From the NCBI RefSeq assembly GCF_009707465.1, contig NZ_CP046120.1, forward strand, positions 3,625,501-3,689,500: 64,000 nucleotides of DNA. The letters are read 5' to 3'. Below are positions 19,704 to 28,600 of the stretch, in pieces. How positions within the stretch are numbered: the stretch's first letter is position 1; every line of letters begins with the position of its first letter. A program made the position numbers and the translations under genes. Below the pieces are notes generated by a model. The model did no database searches. It was not told the DNA's origin and saw nothing but the letters and a program-made list of their open reading frames with translations. The DNA is from Novosphingobium sp. Gsoil 351 (lineage in GTDB: Bacteria > Pseudomonadota > Alphaproteobacteria > Sphingomonadales > Sphingomonadaceae).

Positions 19704-20312
19704 CTAACGTCTTACCTCCGGAATGATATATACCAAATCTCCGCGGGAAACTGCCGTGAAAAGACGTCGCGCGAACGCTTCGGGTATGCCAATGCAGCCG
19801 TGCGTCGCCGCATTGGAGCGAACATCACTGCCATGAATGGCGACGCCATCGCCAGTCAACTGGAGGGTGAAAGGCATGGCTGCGTCGTAGAGGCTCGAGC
19901 GGTGATTCGCGAATTTGGCGAGGATCGGGAAGCGCCCGGTTGGTGTCAGATGACTGTCTGCGCCGTAGAGAATTACCGCAGTGCCAATCTCATGCTTGCC
20001 GCGGAAAACCGACAGCGTTTGGGCGCTTAAGTCGATGCGGATCCACGCGTGGCCTTTCGGCACACCGACGTCGTTCCAGGCGAACTGACCGTATTTGAGC
20101 GGCGACGGCACCGCGAGCAAGCTGTCGATCGGTCGGCGTTCCCCGTTGGGGAGGACCAGGCTACGTCGATCACCCGCGTGAAGCCAGATCCTAGCCTCGC
20201 CTAAATTTGAGTCGACAGTTGGGGGTTGCAGGTTTGGTGCAGCGGGTTCCGCTGCGCTTTGACTGCATCCTGCGCTCAGCAGAAGCAGTAGCGCCACTCC
20301 GATCGTTCGCAT
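19704..20312 (-). CDS. L,D-transpeptidase (YkuD) lipoprotein
   Basis: The 202-residue protein begins with a lipoprotein signal peptide (LLLLSAGC, lipid on Cys16). It then has a YkuD L,D-transpeptidase domain (about 87-200) with the catalytic motif HG...THGCIGI: His160, His171 and nucleophile Cys173. Such enzymes make 3-3 cross-links in peptidoglycan or attach proteins to it. The Asn or Arg that usually follows HGC is Ile-Gly here. It begins six bases after a PEP-CTERM protein gene on the same strand, so the two are probably cotranscribed. Confidence 0.88.
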   Translation of the reverse strand: MRTIGVALLLLLSAGCSQSAAEPAAPNLQPPTVDSNLGEARIWLHAGDRRSLVLPNGERRPIDSLLAVPSPLKYGQFAWNDVGVPKGHAWIRIDLSAQTLSVFRGKHEIGTAVILYGADSHLTPTGRFPILAKFANHRSSLYDAAMPFTLQLTGDGVAIHGSDVRSNAATHGCIGIPEAFARRLFTAVSRGDLVYIIPEVRR

Positions 20313-20318
20313 TTAGCT

Positions 20319-21038
20319 TCAGACTGCAAGAGCCGCGATGCGGCGCCGCCGGCGCAGTACCGCGGCGGTTAGCGATAGACCCGCGATCATGATCATCCAA
20401 GTCGAGGGTTCGGGAACCGGAGAGGAGGGACCCGGGGTCGGGCCAGTCATTGGGGGCGTGTCTGGTGTAATGACGGGCGGCGCCTCATCGGTCGGAAGGC
20501 CGCCACCACTACCTTGTCCCCCACCGGATGAGCCGCCCATCCCACCCGCATCGCCGATGAGTATCATAGGGAAGGCCGACGGAGCCGAGAGCGGCCCAAG
20601 TTTCGGAGCGTCGGCTGTTTCTTCCAAGCCGGCCAACGGCCCAAGCAGGGCGGAAATGTCGGGGGGAATCACCTCGTGCTCGGAATCGACCGGACCTGAC
20701 GGGTGTCGAATTAGACGACTTCGCGTTACCACTTTAGGGTTAGTTACCGGACTTCTGGGCGAGTCTTCCACAGCAATCAAACCGATAGCCTTTTTGATCT
20801 TGTTCAAAATGGCTCCGGACGACCTTTCGCCCGGTGAGCGCGCGGTCAAGATGTCTTCGACATCTTTAGCGGCATACTGTCCGACTGGCACCGCCCCGGC
20901 GCGCAGCGAGGGTATCAGGTTGAGCGTGACGCCTATGAAAAGGAGGGCAACCAGGATCCCCACCGCCAAGCCGTTCTTGCGCGCAAACGCTTGAGTTAGG
21001 GAGCCCACGGTTCGGCTTGGATGGTGCGGCGATTCCAC
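20319..21038 (-). CDS. PEP-CTERM sorting domain protein with N-terminal membrane anchor
   Basis: The 239-residue protein has a hydrophobic segment near residues 24-45 (GILVALLFIGVTLNLIPSL), a Gly/Pro/Ser-rich low-complexity stretch (about 160-205) and a textbook exosortase signal at the end: VPEPSTWMIMIAGLSLTAAV followed by RRRRR. Exosortase would cut near PEP and release the protein from the membrane. The middle has no recognisable domain. The likely start is GTG 21038. Six bases downstream is the L,D-transpeptidase; the exosortase lies 4 kb to the right. Confidence 0.8.
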   Translation of the reverse strand: MESPHHPSRTVGSLTQAFARKNGLAVGILVALLFIGVTLNLIPSLRAGAVPVGQYAAKDVEDILTARSPGERSSGAILNKIKKAIGLIAVEDSPRSPVTNPKVVTRSRLIRHPSGPVDSEHEVIPPDISALLGPLAGLEETADAPKLGPLSAPSAFPMILIGDAGGMGGSSGGGQGSGGGLPTDEAPPVITPDTPPMTGPTPGPSSPVPEPSTWMIMIAGLSLTAAVLRRRRRIAALAV

Positions 21039-21593
21039 TCATACAATCTCGCACAGTTTCAATGCCTTGGCAAATTAGTTAACCACTCATAAATATGGCG
21101 GAAATCTAGCGATTTGCAGCCGCAAGCGTCTGATGTAACAGCTGATTGTGCGTGGGTTCCAGATGAGACGGCGAAATATCGGCTGTTCGTCGGGAATGAG
21201 ATCAGAAGTATGCTCTGCCCCAATGTAATCCCGTCATTCGATCAGCGCCGCGCATCGCATGGCGCTCTCGCAATATGCGGGACCTCGGCTTGCGGAGGTT
21301 CAACCTCACCCTCTTACCGATCAAGTTCCGATTGCCCGTCGGCGTCTTCGCAAATCTCAGGGGCGCTGTAATTCTGAATGGCTCATGATTCTGATCTGGC
21401 CCTTCTGATAGACGCAGCAGACGTCCTCGCCCAGCGCATTGAGATTGACGTTGGCGATCGGCGAGAGATTATCACAGCGAGAATTAATCCTTCGGACGCA
21501 TTGCCTGAGACGATTGCAGCGAGCGAGCGCCCACGAGTCGAACGCTCGCGAAATCGAAACGCGCGACAAGACGGCGGGCAGCGAATAAAATGC
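21039..21593. other. Intergenic stretch, no gene seen
   Basis: Several short open frames occur on both strands but none has a plausible start, motif or codon pattern. The part next to 21039 should hold the promoter of the minus-strand PEP-CTERM/transpeptidase pair; it is AT-rich (about 21050-21115), but no confident promoter could be picked. Confidence 0.4.
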
Positions 21594-22394
21594 CTATTGG
21601 CGGTCGAGAAGGTCAGGGGAGTCGCTGAAAGGACCGGACGACCGTCCATCAGGTGTCGTCCAGTCGCCCCGATCGTTGAGGCAGGTGGTGAAACCCGTGC
21701 TCACGCCCGACCCAGGCCGATTCTCCGCCCATAAGGCGACGCGATGGCAAGCTTGGCCTTCGTCCATCTCAAGCGGGCCGGCGACGACTACGCCCGTCAG
21801 CCCGCCATAAGCCCACGACTGCGCGATTCCGGTCAGCACCGCGCGTTGCGCCGCTGCCTGGACGGGTTCGGCGCGGTAGAATTCGCCGGAGTGGCCACCG
21901 CCTGGCCGTGACGCAATATTGGGTGGTGCAACCGCGGGCGTTGCGATGAAAGCGGAGGTGTTGCCAGGGGAGGGCACCGGTCCTCGACCCGTTGGCGAAA
22001 GTGAGAGCGATCGCTTTGCAGTGGCGTTTGACAAGCTCGCCCGCTCGATAAGAGCCGACGGCGCAAGCGTCACCGCGGGTCGCGCAGGGCGCAGGACAAT
22101 GCGAATCGGACGATCGGGCTGGGTTGCCCCGGCGGCCGCGGCGATACCGCCGGCCAGCGCCAATGCGATGAGTGCACCCAGCCAAGAGCTGCGCCACGAA
22201 TAACGCGCCCGCCGCCCGTGCACACGACAGGAATAGGGGATCTCCGTCATCAGCCGCGCCGGACGCCCGAACGCGTCGGCGTGTCCGGCTGGAAGCACGA
22301 CGACAAAAACGTCGAGGGTTTTGCGGCGCGAACGTCGCAATAATAGTGCTGCCGCTGGAGGGCTGTCGCGGTGTGGGATCGACGGCTGGGTCAT
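21594..22394 (-). CDS. Hypothetical membrane-anchored protein
   Basis: A 266-residue protein of unknown function. A hydrophobic segment near residues 72-90 (LGALIALALAGGIAAAAGAT) is followed by a Pro/Ala-rich linker and a C-terminal region (about 180-255) with two Cys (QACHRVALWAENRPG and TGFTTCLNDRGDWTTPDG) that looks like a small extracytoplasmic domain. ATG 22394 has AAGGTGG seven bases upstream; an internal ATG at 22250 would give a more typical anchored protein. It is convergent with nothing and lies between PEP-CTERM genes on the same strand, hinting at an envelope role. Confidence 0.5.
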   Translation of the reverse strand: MTQPSIPHRDSPPAAALLLRRSRRKTLDVFVVVLPAGHADAFGRPARLMTEIPYSCRVHGRRARYSWRSSWLGALIALALAGGIAAAAGATQPDRPIRIVLRPARPAVTLAPSALIERASLSNATAKRSLSLSPTGRGPVPSPGNTSAFIATPAVAPPNIASRPGGGHSGEFYRAEPVQAAAQRAVLTGIAQSWAYGGLTGVVVAGPLEMDEGQACHRVALWAENRPGSGVSTGFTTCLNDRGDWTTPDGRSSGPFSDSPDLLDRQ

Positions 22395-22617
22395 GGTGCC
22401 ACCTTGGGCGGAACCGGCCCAGGGTTGGCACTCGGTTCCTGCCTGCCAGGTTATTCCCGACGTCTTTGGTTCACAAGTTGGCTAACGGATCAGCCTCGCG
22501 CAATCGTGCTGATTGGCAGAGTCAACTGGGGAAGAACGGTGGATAAGTTACCGGAGCGAGTAGCGAAGAGCTCCGTGCCTGGATCGAGTTGGCGTGTGGA
22601 GAGACCATCCGAGCGCG

Positions 22618-22658
22618 AAAAAAACGGGCCGCCGTAATTAGGTCCGGCGACCCGTTTT
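22618..22658 (-). terminator. Terminator after the second PEP-CTERM gene
   Basis: On the minus strand, a hairpin of AAAACGGG(T)CGCC against GGCGGCCCGTTTT with a short AT-rich loop is followed by a run of T. It starts about 18 bases after the stop of the PEP-CTERM protein. The stem has one mismatch or bulge. It is a good intrinsic terminator. Confidence 0.8.
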
Positions 22659-22675
22659 GTTCGGTGGGTTGGGCG

Positions 22676-23380
22676 TCAAACGAAGCGGACGCGCGCCGTT
22701 TGGGAGTAACGCTGCTTGCGCATGGCGAAACCGACGCCGGCAAATCCGACAATCATGAGCATCCATGCTGCCGGTTCGGGCACCGGCGAGGTCGGGATAC
22801 CGACGCCCGACGTGTCTGGGGTGAGAGCAGAGGACTGATAGCGATCGATAAATTGGTCGAGAGTGATGCTTAGGGGGTTGGACAGGGCGGGGCTGAAATT
22901 CAATGCGAATGTGCCAGTCGCGGATCCATTCGGCCCAACACCTCCGCCAGCACCGCCAGCACAAGTTGGCCCAGCCCGGAAGCAGATGTCTACGTTAAAG
23001 CCATTGGAGATCGAACCGCTGCCAGCGCCGGTGAACGTGCCTCCGGTCAAAAACTGCCCGGTGGCGTCCGGTGCAACATTAAAGCCGAAAGACGTGACCC
23101 GTGCGGTGGAGTCGGTGCCAAGGTTGTTCAGCGTATAGCCAAACACAAATTGCGAAGCACTCTCGCTGACGAGATTCAGGATCAACTGGCTGGCCAGATT
23201 AGCATATTGGATGCCGTTTTCCTGCAGGTTGAAGTTGACCGTCGTGCCCGGGCCACCTGCGGTGAGGACCACCGAAGATCCGGGTATGTTGATCGTTGCC
23301 GCAGCATTGGCTGGCGCTGCGACGAGCGCGGTGGCCGCCACGGCGCTCAGCACTAGTGCGTTATTGAGATACCGTGACAT
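22676..23380 (-). CDS. PEPxxW-CTERM secreted protein
   Basis: The 234-residue protein has a Sec signal peptide (LSAVAATALVAAPANAAA), a Gly/Asn/Ser-rich beta-like body with two Cys (CFRAGPTC), and a C-terminal exosortase signal VPEPAAWMLMIVGFAGVGF followed by basic RKQR. This PEPxxW version is common in sphingomonads. It is presumably exported, cut by the exosortase encoded nearby and left at the surface or in the EPS matrix. GAGGAG lies five bases before the ATG. The body has no known enzyme motif. Confidence 0.88.
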   Translation of the reverse strand: MSRYLNNALVLSAVAATALVAAPANAAATINIPGSSVVLTAGGPGTTVNFNLQENGIQYANLASQLILNLVSESASQFVFGYTLNNLGTDSTARVTSFGFNVAPDATGQFLTGGTFTGAGSGSISNGFNVDICFRAGPTCAGGAGGGVGPNGSATGTFALNFSPALSNPLSITLDQFIDRYQSSALTPDTSGVGIPTSPVPEPAAWMLMIVGFAGVGFAMRKQRYSQTARVRFV

Positions 23381-23656
23381 AAAAACTCCTCACTGACGCG
23401 TTGAAGCAACCCATCCCTGTCGGGACGAGTTGCAAGATTACTGCTATGTGCGATGCCCAATGTGGCGGTCGCATTCGGTGCGACTCACCTTATCAACTAA
23501 TTTTTAGCCGGATTCGGTTGGGGCATGCAACTGGATTCGGATCGCACAGCCACTACGTCTCGAATCGGGACGATGAGAATGGCTGCTATGAACCGCCCGA
23601 TGGCGGCGACCAGCCGAGCCAGTTCCGCTTTACGAGCCCTTGCAAAAACCTTGCGG

Positions 23657-24679
23657 TTAAGGTTTGGCCCTGAGCGAATGCTCCTCGCTGGTTAACACGC
23701 CCCGCGCATCATCGGCGATAAGCCCCCCATGGTCGCCGTCGGCAGCGAGGGGAGCCTTCTGTGCCGCTTCGCTCGGTAAGGTCAGCTGTCCAGAATGCTG
23801 GTCAGCAAGAAGACGCGGAAGCGGTGCCACTGCGCTGCCGATCTGATCTGGCAATCCCGTGGCCTGGCCGTCAGACGCCAAGGGCGCCGGAATTTCCTCT
23901 ATCGTCTGGTCTTCGCCAACATAATGCCCCGTGAAGGCCGTTCGGCGACCCCAAAAACCCCGCCATCGGTAAAAGATATGCGCGCCAACAACGCCGATCT
24001 TGGACAGCGAATCGGCCCAATATGGCACAACCCATACGGTATGGTAGTGTGTCGCCATTCCTACTGAGCGTTCAACTGATCCGCCCAGGGCGGCCGCAGC
24101 CACTGCCGTTGCGAGTTGCCATGCACGCGGGGATGGCCGCCGGGCCAGGCTACCATCGCAAGTGAAGGTAAACTGGCAGCCGGTTCTCCGTTCAGAGCCC
24201 TGGTAGACCACGCCACATACGCTTTTGGGAAAAGCAGGATGCCGGACCCGGTTAAGCACTACCTGCGCTACCGCTCGCTGGCCCTCAAGCGTTTCGCTTG
24301 CCGCTTCGAAATAGACTGCCGCGGTCAGGCAATCGAGGGCTGACTCGCGCGATAGCTCGCCCGCTGCCGTTTTGGGAATCGCAAACGCTGGAGCGGGCTC
24401 GACGGGCTCTGTCGACGGCGGGAGAGCCGCGTTGGCCGCAAGCGCCTGCTCAGGGGTCAGTGGCTTGTTTCGATTTACCGGCGGCTCAGGGACTGGCACG
24501 GAATGAACGATGCCCTGCACTCCGCGCGGCGGCTCAACGATGGCGGCATACCACGCCGCTATCCCCAGCACGGCCGCCGCCACGGCGGCCATCAACAGGA
24601 GCCACGGCCAAGGCCGCAACATCGCCCTTTTGCCCGTTTTGACTCGCAATTGCGGCCCCTGGTTGCTCAGATCTTTCAT
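23657..24679 (-). CDS. SleB-like cell-wall hydrolase, membrane anchored
   Basis: A 340-residue protein with an N-terminal transmembrane anchor (about 24-46), a Pro-rich linker, then a Hydrolase_2/SleB domain (about 112-240). The conserved YFEAASE (catalytic Glu), GQRAVAQVVLNRVRHPAFP, CQFTFTCDG and ATHYHTVWVVPYW segments are all present. The family cleaves glycan strands in peptidoglycan. The last 100 residues are variable. It is divergent from the exosortase gene, so wall remodelling may accompany surface-polymer export. Confidence 0.9.
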   Translation of the reverse strand: MKDLSNQGPQLRVKTGKRAMLRPWPWLLLMAAVAAAVLGIAAWYAAIVEPPRGVQGIVHSVPVPEPPVNRNKPLTPEQALAANAALPPSTEPVEPAPAFAIPKTAAGELSRESALDCLTAAVYFEAASETLEGQRAVAQVVLNRVRHPAFPKSVCGVVYQGSERRTGCQFTFTCDGSLARRPSPRAWQLATAVAAAALGGSVERSVGMATHYHTVWVVPYWADSLSKIGVVGAHIFYRWRGFWGRRTAFTGHYVGEDQTIEEIPAPLASDGQATGLPDQIGSAVAPLPRLLADQHSGQLTLPSEAAQKAPLAADGDHGGLIADDARGVLTSEEHSLRAKP

Positions 24680-24862
24680 CAGCTAGCGACCATAGCGCAA
24701 CATGATGCGGGAGCTATACGCACCGGTAATGAGGCGTCGCTTGACCGACCCAGGATCGGACACTTGCTTACATCGGTATCGCCGTGATTGCGCTCGATAG
24801 CGGGCACCCTTATATCGTTCAAAGATGACGGGCACCCGTCGGCCCGAGATTGTCCTGATTTT

Positions 24863-25822
24863 ATGGCGATGTATGCAGAGATTGCCGACCCCGCACCGGA
24901 CTGGGCCGACAATCGGCCACGCAAAGATGGTGCGGTCGACGCAACAGCAGTTTCGGCTCCGGACCCCATCCTGAGGCGCAGTCTGCCCGTCGCGCTGCTC
25001 GTGCTGATAGCCGGCGCGCTCGCCATAGCATTGCCGACGATGTTTTTCGTCGCACGCGAAAGCTGGAGCACTGAACAGGGCGCCCATGGACCGATCGTCT
25101 TGTTTACCGGTCTTTGGCTGCTGACCCGACTGTGGCCCGCCGCCAAGAAGCGCGCAGTTCTGCCTAGGCCGCTGCTTGTTGCCCTCGCACTGGCCGTCTT
25201 GCTGCCCCTCTTCCTACTCGCCCGGATCACCCACATCGTCGAGTTCGAAGGTTACCTGATGTATGCAGTGCTTCTGACCGCGCTGTGGAGCGCGATCGGA
25301 AGCGCCGCGATGCGCGTGCTATGGTTTCCCTTGTTCTATTTGGCTTTTATCTTCCCCCCGCCTGAGACGCTGGTCGCAGCCGCAACGCTGCCGATGAAGA
25401 TGGAGTTATCGCGAATGGCGGTGTGGTTCCTCGCACTCTTCGGATATCCGATCGGCGGTCAGGGAGTATCGATATACATCGGACAATACGAACTCTTGGT
25501 TGCGGCTGCTTGCTCGGGCCTCAACTCGATCGTCGCCCTGTCCGCCATATCGCTGTTTTACATCTACATGCGCCATAGGGCCGAGTGGCCATACGCCGTG
25601 GTCCTCGTGTTGTTCATCGTGCCGGTCGCGCTGTTGGGTAATTTCGTGCGTGTATTGATCCTGATCCTACTGACGTATCACGCGGGCGAAGCGGCCGCTC
25701 AGGGATTTTTGCATAACTTTGCCGGCCTTGTCATGTTCGCCGCGGCGCTCCTGGCGATCTTCGCTATCGATGCTGCGCTAAGACCCCTGTGGGAGCGATT
25801 GCGGGCCTCCATACATGACTGA
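24863..25822 (+). CDS. Exosortase (V-type-like) membrane transpeptidase
   Basis: The 319-residue protein has about eight hydrophobic segments and the exosortase Cys-Arg-His triad: Cys217 in AAACSGLNS, Arg263 in GNFVRVL and His284 in FLHNFAG. Exosortases recognise PEP-CTERM tails in the inner membrane. Two such substrates are encoded to the left. Its stop overlaps the EpsI start by 8 bases. ATG 24863 is preferred over an upstream TTG at 24788; no good ribosome site is seen for either. The V-type assignment rests on the following EpsI, the small accessory gene at 36415 and the sphingomonad context. Confidence 0.88.
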   Translation: MAMYAEIADPAPDWADNRPRKDGAVDATAVSAPDPILRRSLPVALLVLIAGALAIALPTMFFVARESWSTEQGAHGPIVLFTGLWLLTRLWPAAKKRAVLPRPLLVALALAVLLPLFLLARITHIVEFEGYLMYAVLLTALWSAIGSAAMRVLWFPLFYLAFIFPPPETLVAAATLPMKMELSRMAVWFLALFGYPIGGQGVSIYIGQYELLVAAACSGLNSIVALSAISLFYIYMRHRAEWPYAVVLVLFIVPVALLGNFVRVLILILLTYHAGEAAAQGFLHNFAGLVMFAAALLAIFAIDAALRPLWERLRASIHD

Positions 25823-26513
25823 CTCGTCCGAATCCCGGCCTGACACTCCCCTCGTACTTGGACGACGGCACGTCCTCATCGGAGGGGCGATGCTGGCAGC
25901 ATCGGGTTTGGCGTTGGCTAGGATGCCCTCGGCTCAAGCCGCGCCGATTGCCAAGGACCGGTTCGACAGCTGGGTCCCCGACATAGTTGGTCCATGGAGT
26001 TTCGCCAGCGTAAGCGGCGTTGTCCTTCCGCCGCCTGATGCCCTTTCGGATCGGCTCTATGACAACATTATCGCACGGGTCTACGAAGCTGCGGAACTGC
26101 CTGCGATCATGCTGATGATCGCCTACAACAATATCCAGGACGGCGTGCTCCAGGTACATCGCCCGGAAATCTGCTATCCAGTGGGCGGTTACGAATTGAG
26201 CCCGACACGTCAATACGAGCTGTCTCTGGGAAATCGCGCTCTGCCCGCTAATGTATTTACTGCTAGCGGGCCCAACCGCATCGAGCAGATCCTGTACTGG
26301 ACCAGACTGGGCGATGCGTTTCCACGAACCTGGATCGAGCAGCGACTGGCAGTAGCGCGCGCGAATGTCGCCGGTCGCATACCCGACGGAGTGCTGGTGC
26401 GACTTTCTTTACTCGGCAACGACCCGGGCGGCGCAATGCCCTTGCTCGAACGTTTCACGCGCAGTTTTCTCGATGCCAGCCCGCCGCCGTTGCGCCGAAT
26501 CCTGATCGGCTGA
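25815..26513 (+). CDS. Exosortase-associated EpsI family protein
   Basis: A 232-residue EpsI-like protein (DUF3485). The N terminus has a twin-arginine-like signal (GRRHVLIGGAMLAASGLALA), so it probably works outside the inner membrane. The family stretch MIAYNNIQDGVLQVHRPEIC followed by YPVGG is clear at about residues 97-122. EpsI proteins travel with exosortases in EPS loci and are needed for polymer production; the molecular role is not settled. It overlaps the exosortase gene by 8 bases. Confidence 0.88.
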   Translation: MTDSSESRPDTPLVLGRRHVLIGGAMLAASGLALARMPSAQAAPIAKDRFDSWVPDIVGPWSFASVSGVVLPPPDALSDRLYDNIIARVYEAAELPAIMLMIAYNNIQDGVLQVHRPEICYPVGGYELSPTRQYELSLGNRALPANVFTASGPNRIEQILYWTRLGDAFPRTWIEQRLAVARANVAGRIPDGVLVRLSLLGNDPGGAMPLLERFTRSFLDASPPPLRRILIG

Positions 26514-26565
26514 ACTGGGTAGCCGCTCGCAAGTCGAAACGATGTTGATTTAAATAGGGGTTACC

Positions 26566-27408
26566 ATGCAAGTTCATTCCAAAGCCGCCGCCGCGCTGAC
26601 CTGCGTCTTGATTCTCGCGGCTTGCGGCCGTGAGCCCGGCGGCCAGGTCGCCGCGGTGGTTGGGGACGACGAGATCACGCTTCAGGAGATCAACGCCGAG
26701 ATCGGTAGCGCGCAAATCCCCAAGGGCGCAGACGCGAAGGTAATACAGCGATCCGCGCTACAGCGCATTGTCGAGCGGCGGTTGTTGGCCGACATGGCTC
26801 GCGACGATGGGCTGGACAAGCAGCCTGAATTTATCATCCGCCGGCGCCAGCTCGAGGATGCGCTCCTCCTGCAATTGCTGCGCAACAAGGCGGGGCGCTC
26901 CATTCGGATCCCGAGCGAGGCGACGCTGGACAAATATGTCGCCGCGCATCCGGCTCGCTTCGCAGAGCGCGCACTTCTGAAGCTCGACCAGATCCGCTTT
27001 CCGATGCCGGCGGACCCCACCAAGCTTCGCGCGCTCGAGGCAGACCACTCGATAGATGCTGTCGCGTCCTCGCTAAAGGGGTTGGGGATTGCCTACGAGC
27101 GGGTTCCGGCCACTTTGGATTCGTCTCAACTTCCCCCAGCGGTGCTGGCCCGGATCCAGGCATTGCCTGCAGGCGAGCCGTTTATCGTGCCAGCTGGCGG
27201 GATCGTCAGCGTGTCGGTGGTAAACGGACGTCTGCCGGCTCCAATCGTTGGCACCGCTGCGAGGCCGATCGCAGTGCAGATGATCCGCAATGAAGAACTG
27301 GAGAAGAGTCTCGAACAGCGGTTCAAGGCCAAGAAAGCCGCGGTCAAGATCGAATATCAGCCCGGCTTTGAGCCGCCCAAGCCTGGCAAACCGGCAATGG
27401 GGAACTGA
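26566..27408 (+). CDS. EpsD-like peptidyl-prolyl isomerase lipoprotein
   Basis: A 280-residue lipoprotein (signal LILAACG, lipid on the Cys). It is built like SurA/EpsD: an N-terminal helical chaperone region (about 30-120, with QRIVERRLLADMARDDGL) and a parvulin-like region without the strong rotamase motifs. EpsD-type proteins accompany exosortase EPS loci and are thought to help fold or place export components. It follows epsI by 52 bases with AGGGG before the ATG. Confidence 0.75.
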   Translation: MQVHSKAAAALTCVLILAACGREPGGQVAAVVGDDEITLQEINAEIGSAQIPKGADAKVIQRSALQRIVERRLLADMARDDGLDKQPEFIIRRRQLEDALLLQLLRNKAGRSIRIPSEATLDKYVAAHPARFAERALLKLDQIRFPMPADPTKLRALEADHSIDAVASSLKGLGIAYERVPATLDSSQLPPAVLARIQALPAGEPFIVPAGGIVSVSVVNGRLPAPIVGTAARPIAVQMIRNEELEKSLEQRFKAKKAAVKIEYQPGFEPPKPGKPAMGN

Positions 27409-27517
27409 TCGGGCGCCAGCCGATCCGGCGACGGTCGCTTCTCTGCGCGCGAATGCACTCACGCGATCCGGGCGAACAATAGACAAGCTCCTGCGAATGC
27501 GGGTGAAGGGCCTTCCT

Positions 27518-28590
27518 ATGCGCATCGGCTTCGCCCTGTCGGGATTTCATCGATATGATCGCGGCGCAGAGGTGGCACTGCTCGAGGTCGCAAAGCAGCT
27601 AGCTCTGGGGGAGACGATATAACGGTATTCGGCTCTGGCCGACCGAGACCGGGGACGGCCTACTCTTTTCGTTATGTCCCGGCGGTTGATCGCAAACGCT
27701 TCGAGCGCTGGCCGGCCTTTCCTCCGTTTCGCAACGAGACGGCGTGGGAGGATGCGAGCTTCGCGACGGCATTTCTGGCCAGATATCGTCCGGCGGAATT
27801 CGACGCTGTGGTCACTTGTGCATTCCCTTTCACTCACCTTGCTCTGCGTCGACCGTCACTAGGCCGTCGGCCACGGCAGGTGTTTGTGACGCAGAACGGT
27901 GACTGGCCCGCCACTGCCAATCGATTTGAATACCGGCTTTTCGGCTGCGATGGACTGGTCTGTACCAATCCCGATTTTTTCGAGCACAATCGCCTGCGCT
28001 GGCCCTCTGCGCTCATCCCCAATGGTATCGATCCTGCGCGATTCGGCGGCCAGGACGCCGATCGGGGGGAATTCGGCCTGCCGCAAGGTCGCCCCGTAGT
28101 CTTGATGGTCAGTGCGCTGATCGAGACAAAGCGGGTGAGCGACGGAATTCGTGCGGTTGCGCGACAACCCGGGGTGCACCTGGTGGTCGCTGGTGACGGA
28201 CCCTTACGCGACGAAATCGACGCGCTCGCGGCAGACGTTCTGCCCGGTCGCTTCACGCGCTTATCGCTCCCCGCGGCGCAGATGCCGCTACTCTATCGGG
28301 CCGCCGACGTGTTTCTTCACATGTCGTTGCTCGAATCGTTCGGGAACGTATTTTTGGAGGCAATGGCGAGCGGATTGCCAGTGGTCGCCCATGACGCGGC
28401 GCGCTTGCGCTGGATTGTCGGCGACGACGAGCCCTTGTGCGACACCGAGGATGCTGATGCCCTCGAAAGGGCGCTTGTAAGAGCGCTGGCCCGCGGTCGC
28501 GGCGCAGCGTCGGCGCGGATCGACCGTTTCGCCTGGCCAGGGATCGCTGCGGAGTATCGCCGATTCCTGGTTTCGCTCGAAGCGTTATGA
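27518..28590 (+). pseudogene. Glycosyltransferase family 4/1, frameshifted as given
   Basis: The frame starts MRIGFALSGFHRYDRGAEVA at ATG 27518 and ends early at 27622. One extra G in the five-G run 27607-27611 restores LALGGDDITVFGSGRPRPGT and then an open frame to 28590, giving about 357 residues. The downstream part has the GT-B donor-site pattern: VLMVSALIETKRVSDGI, VAGDGPLRDE, and HMSLLESFGNVFLEAMASGL (the E-x7-E motif). It would transfer a sugar during EPS assembly. The rest is undamaged, so a missed G is likely. The gene ends 10 bases before the next glycosyltransferase. Confidence 0.85.
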
Positions 28591-28600
28591 ACGGATTCTG

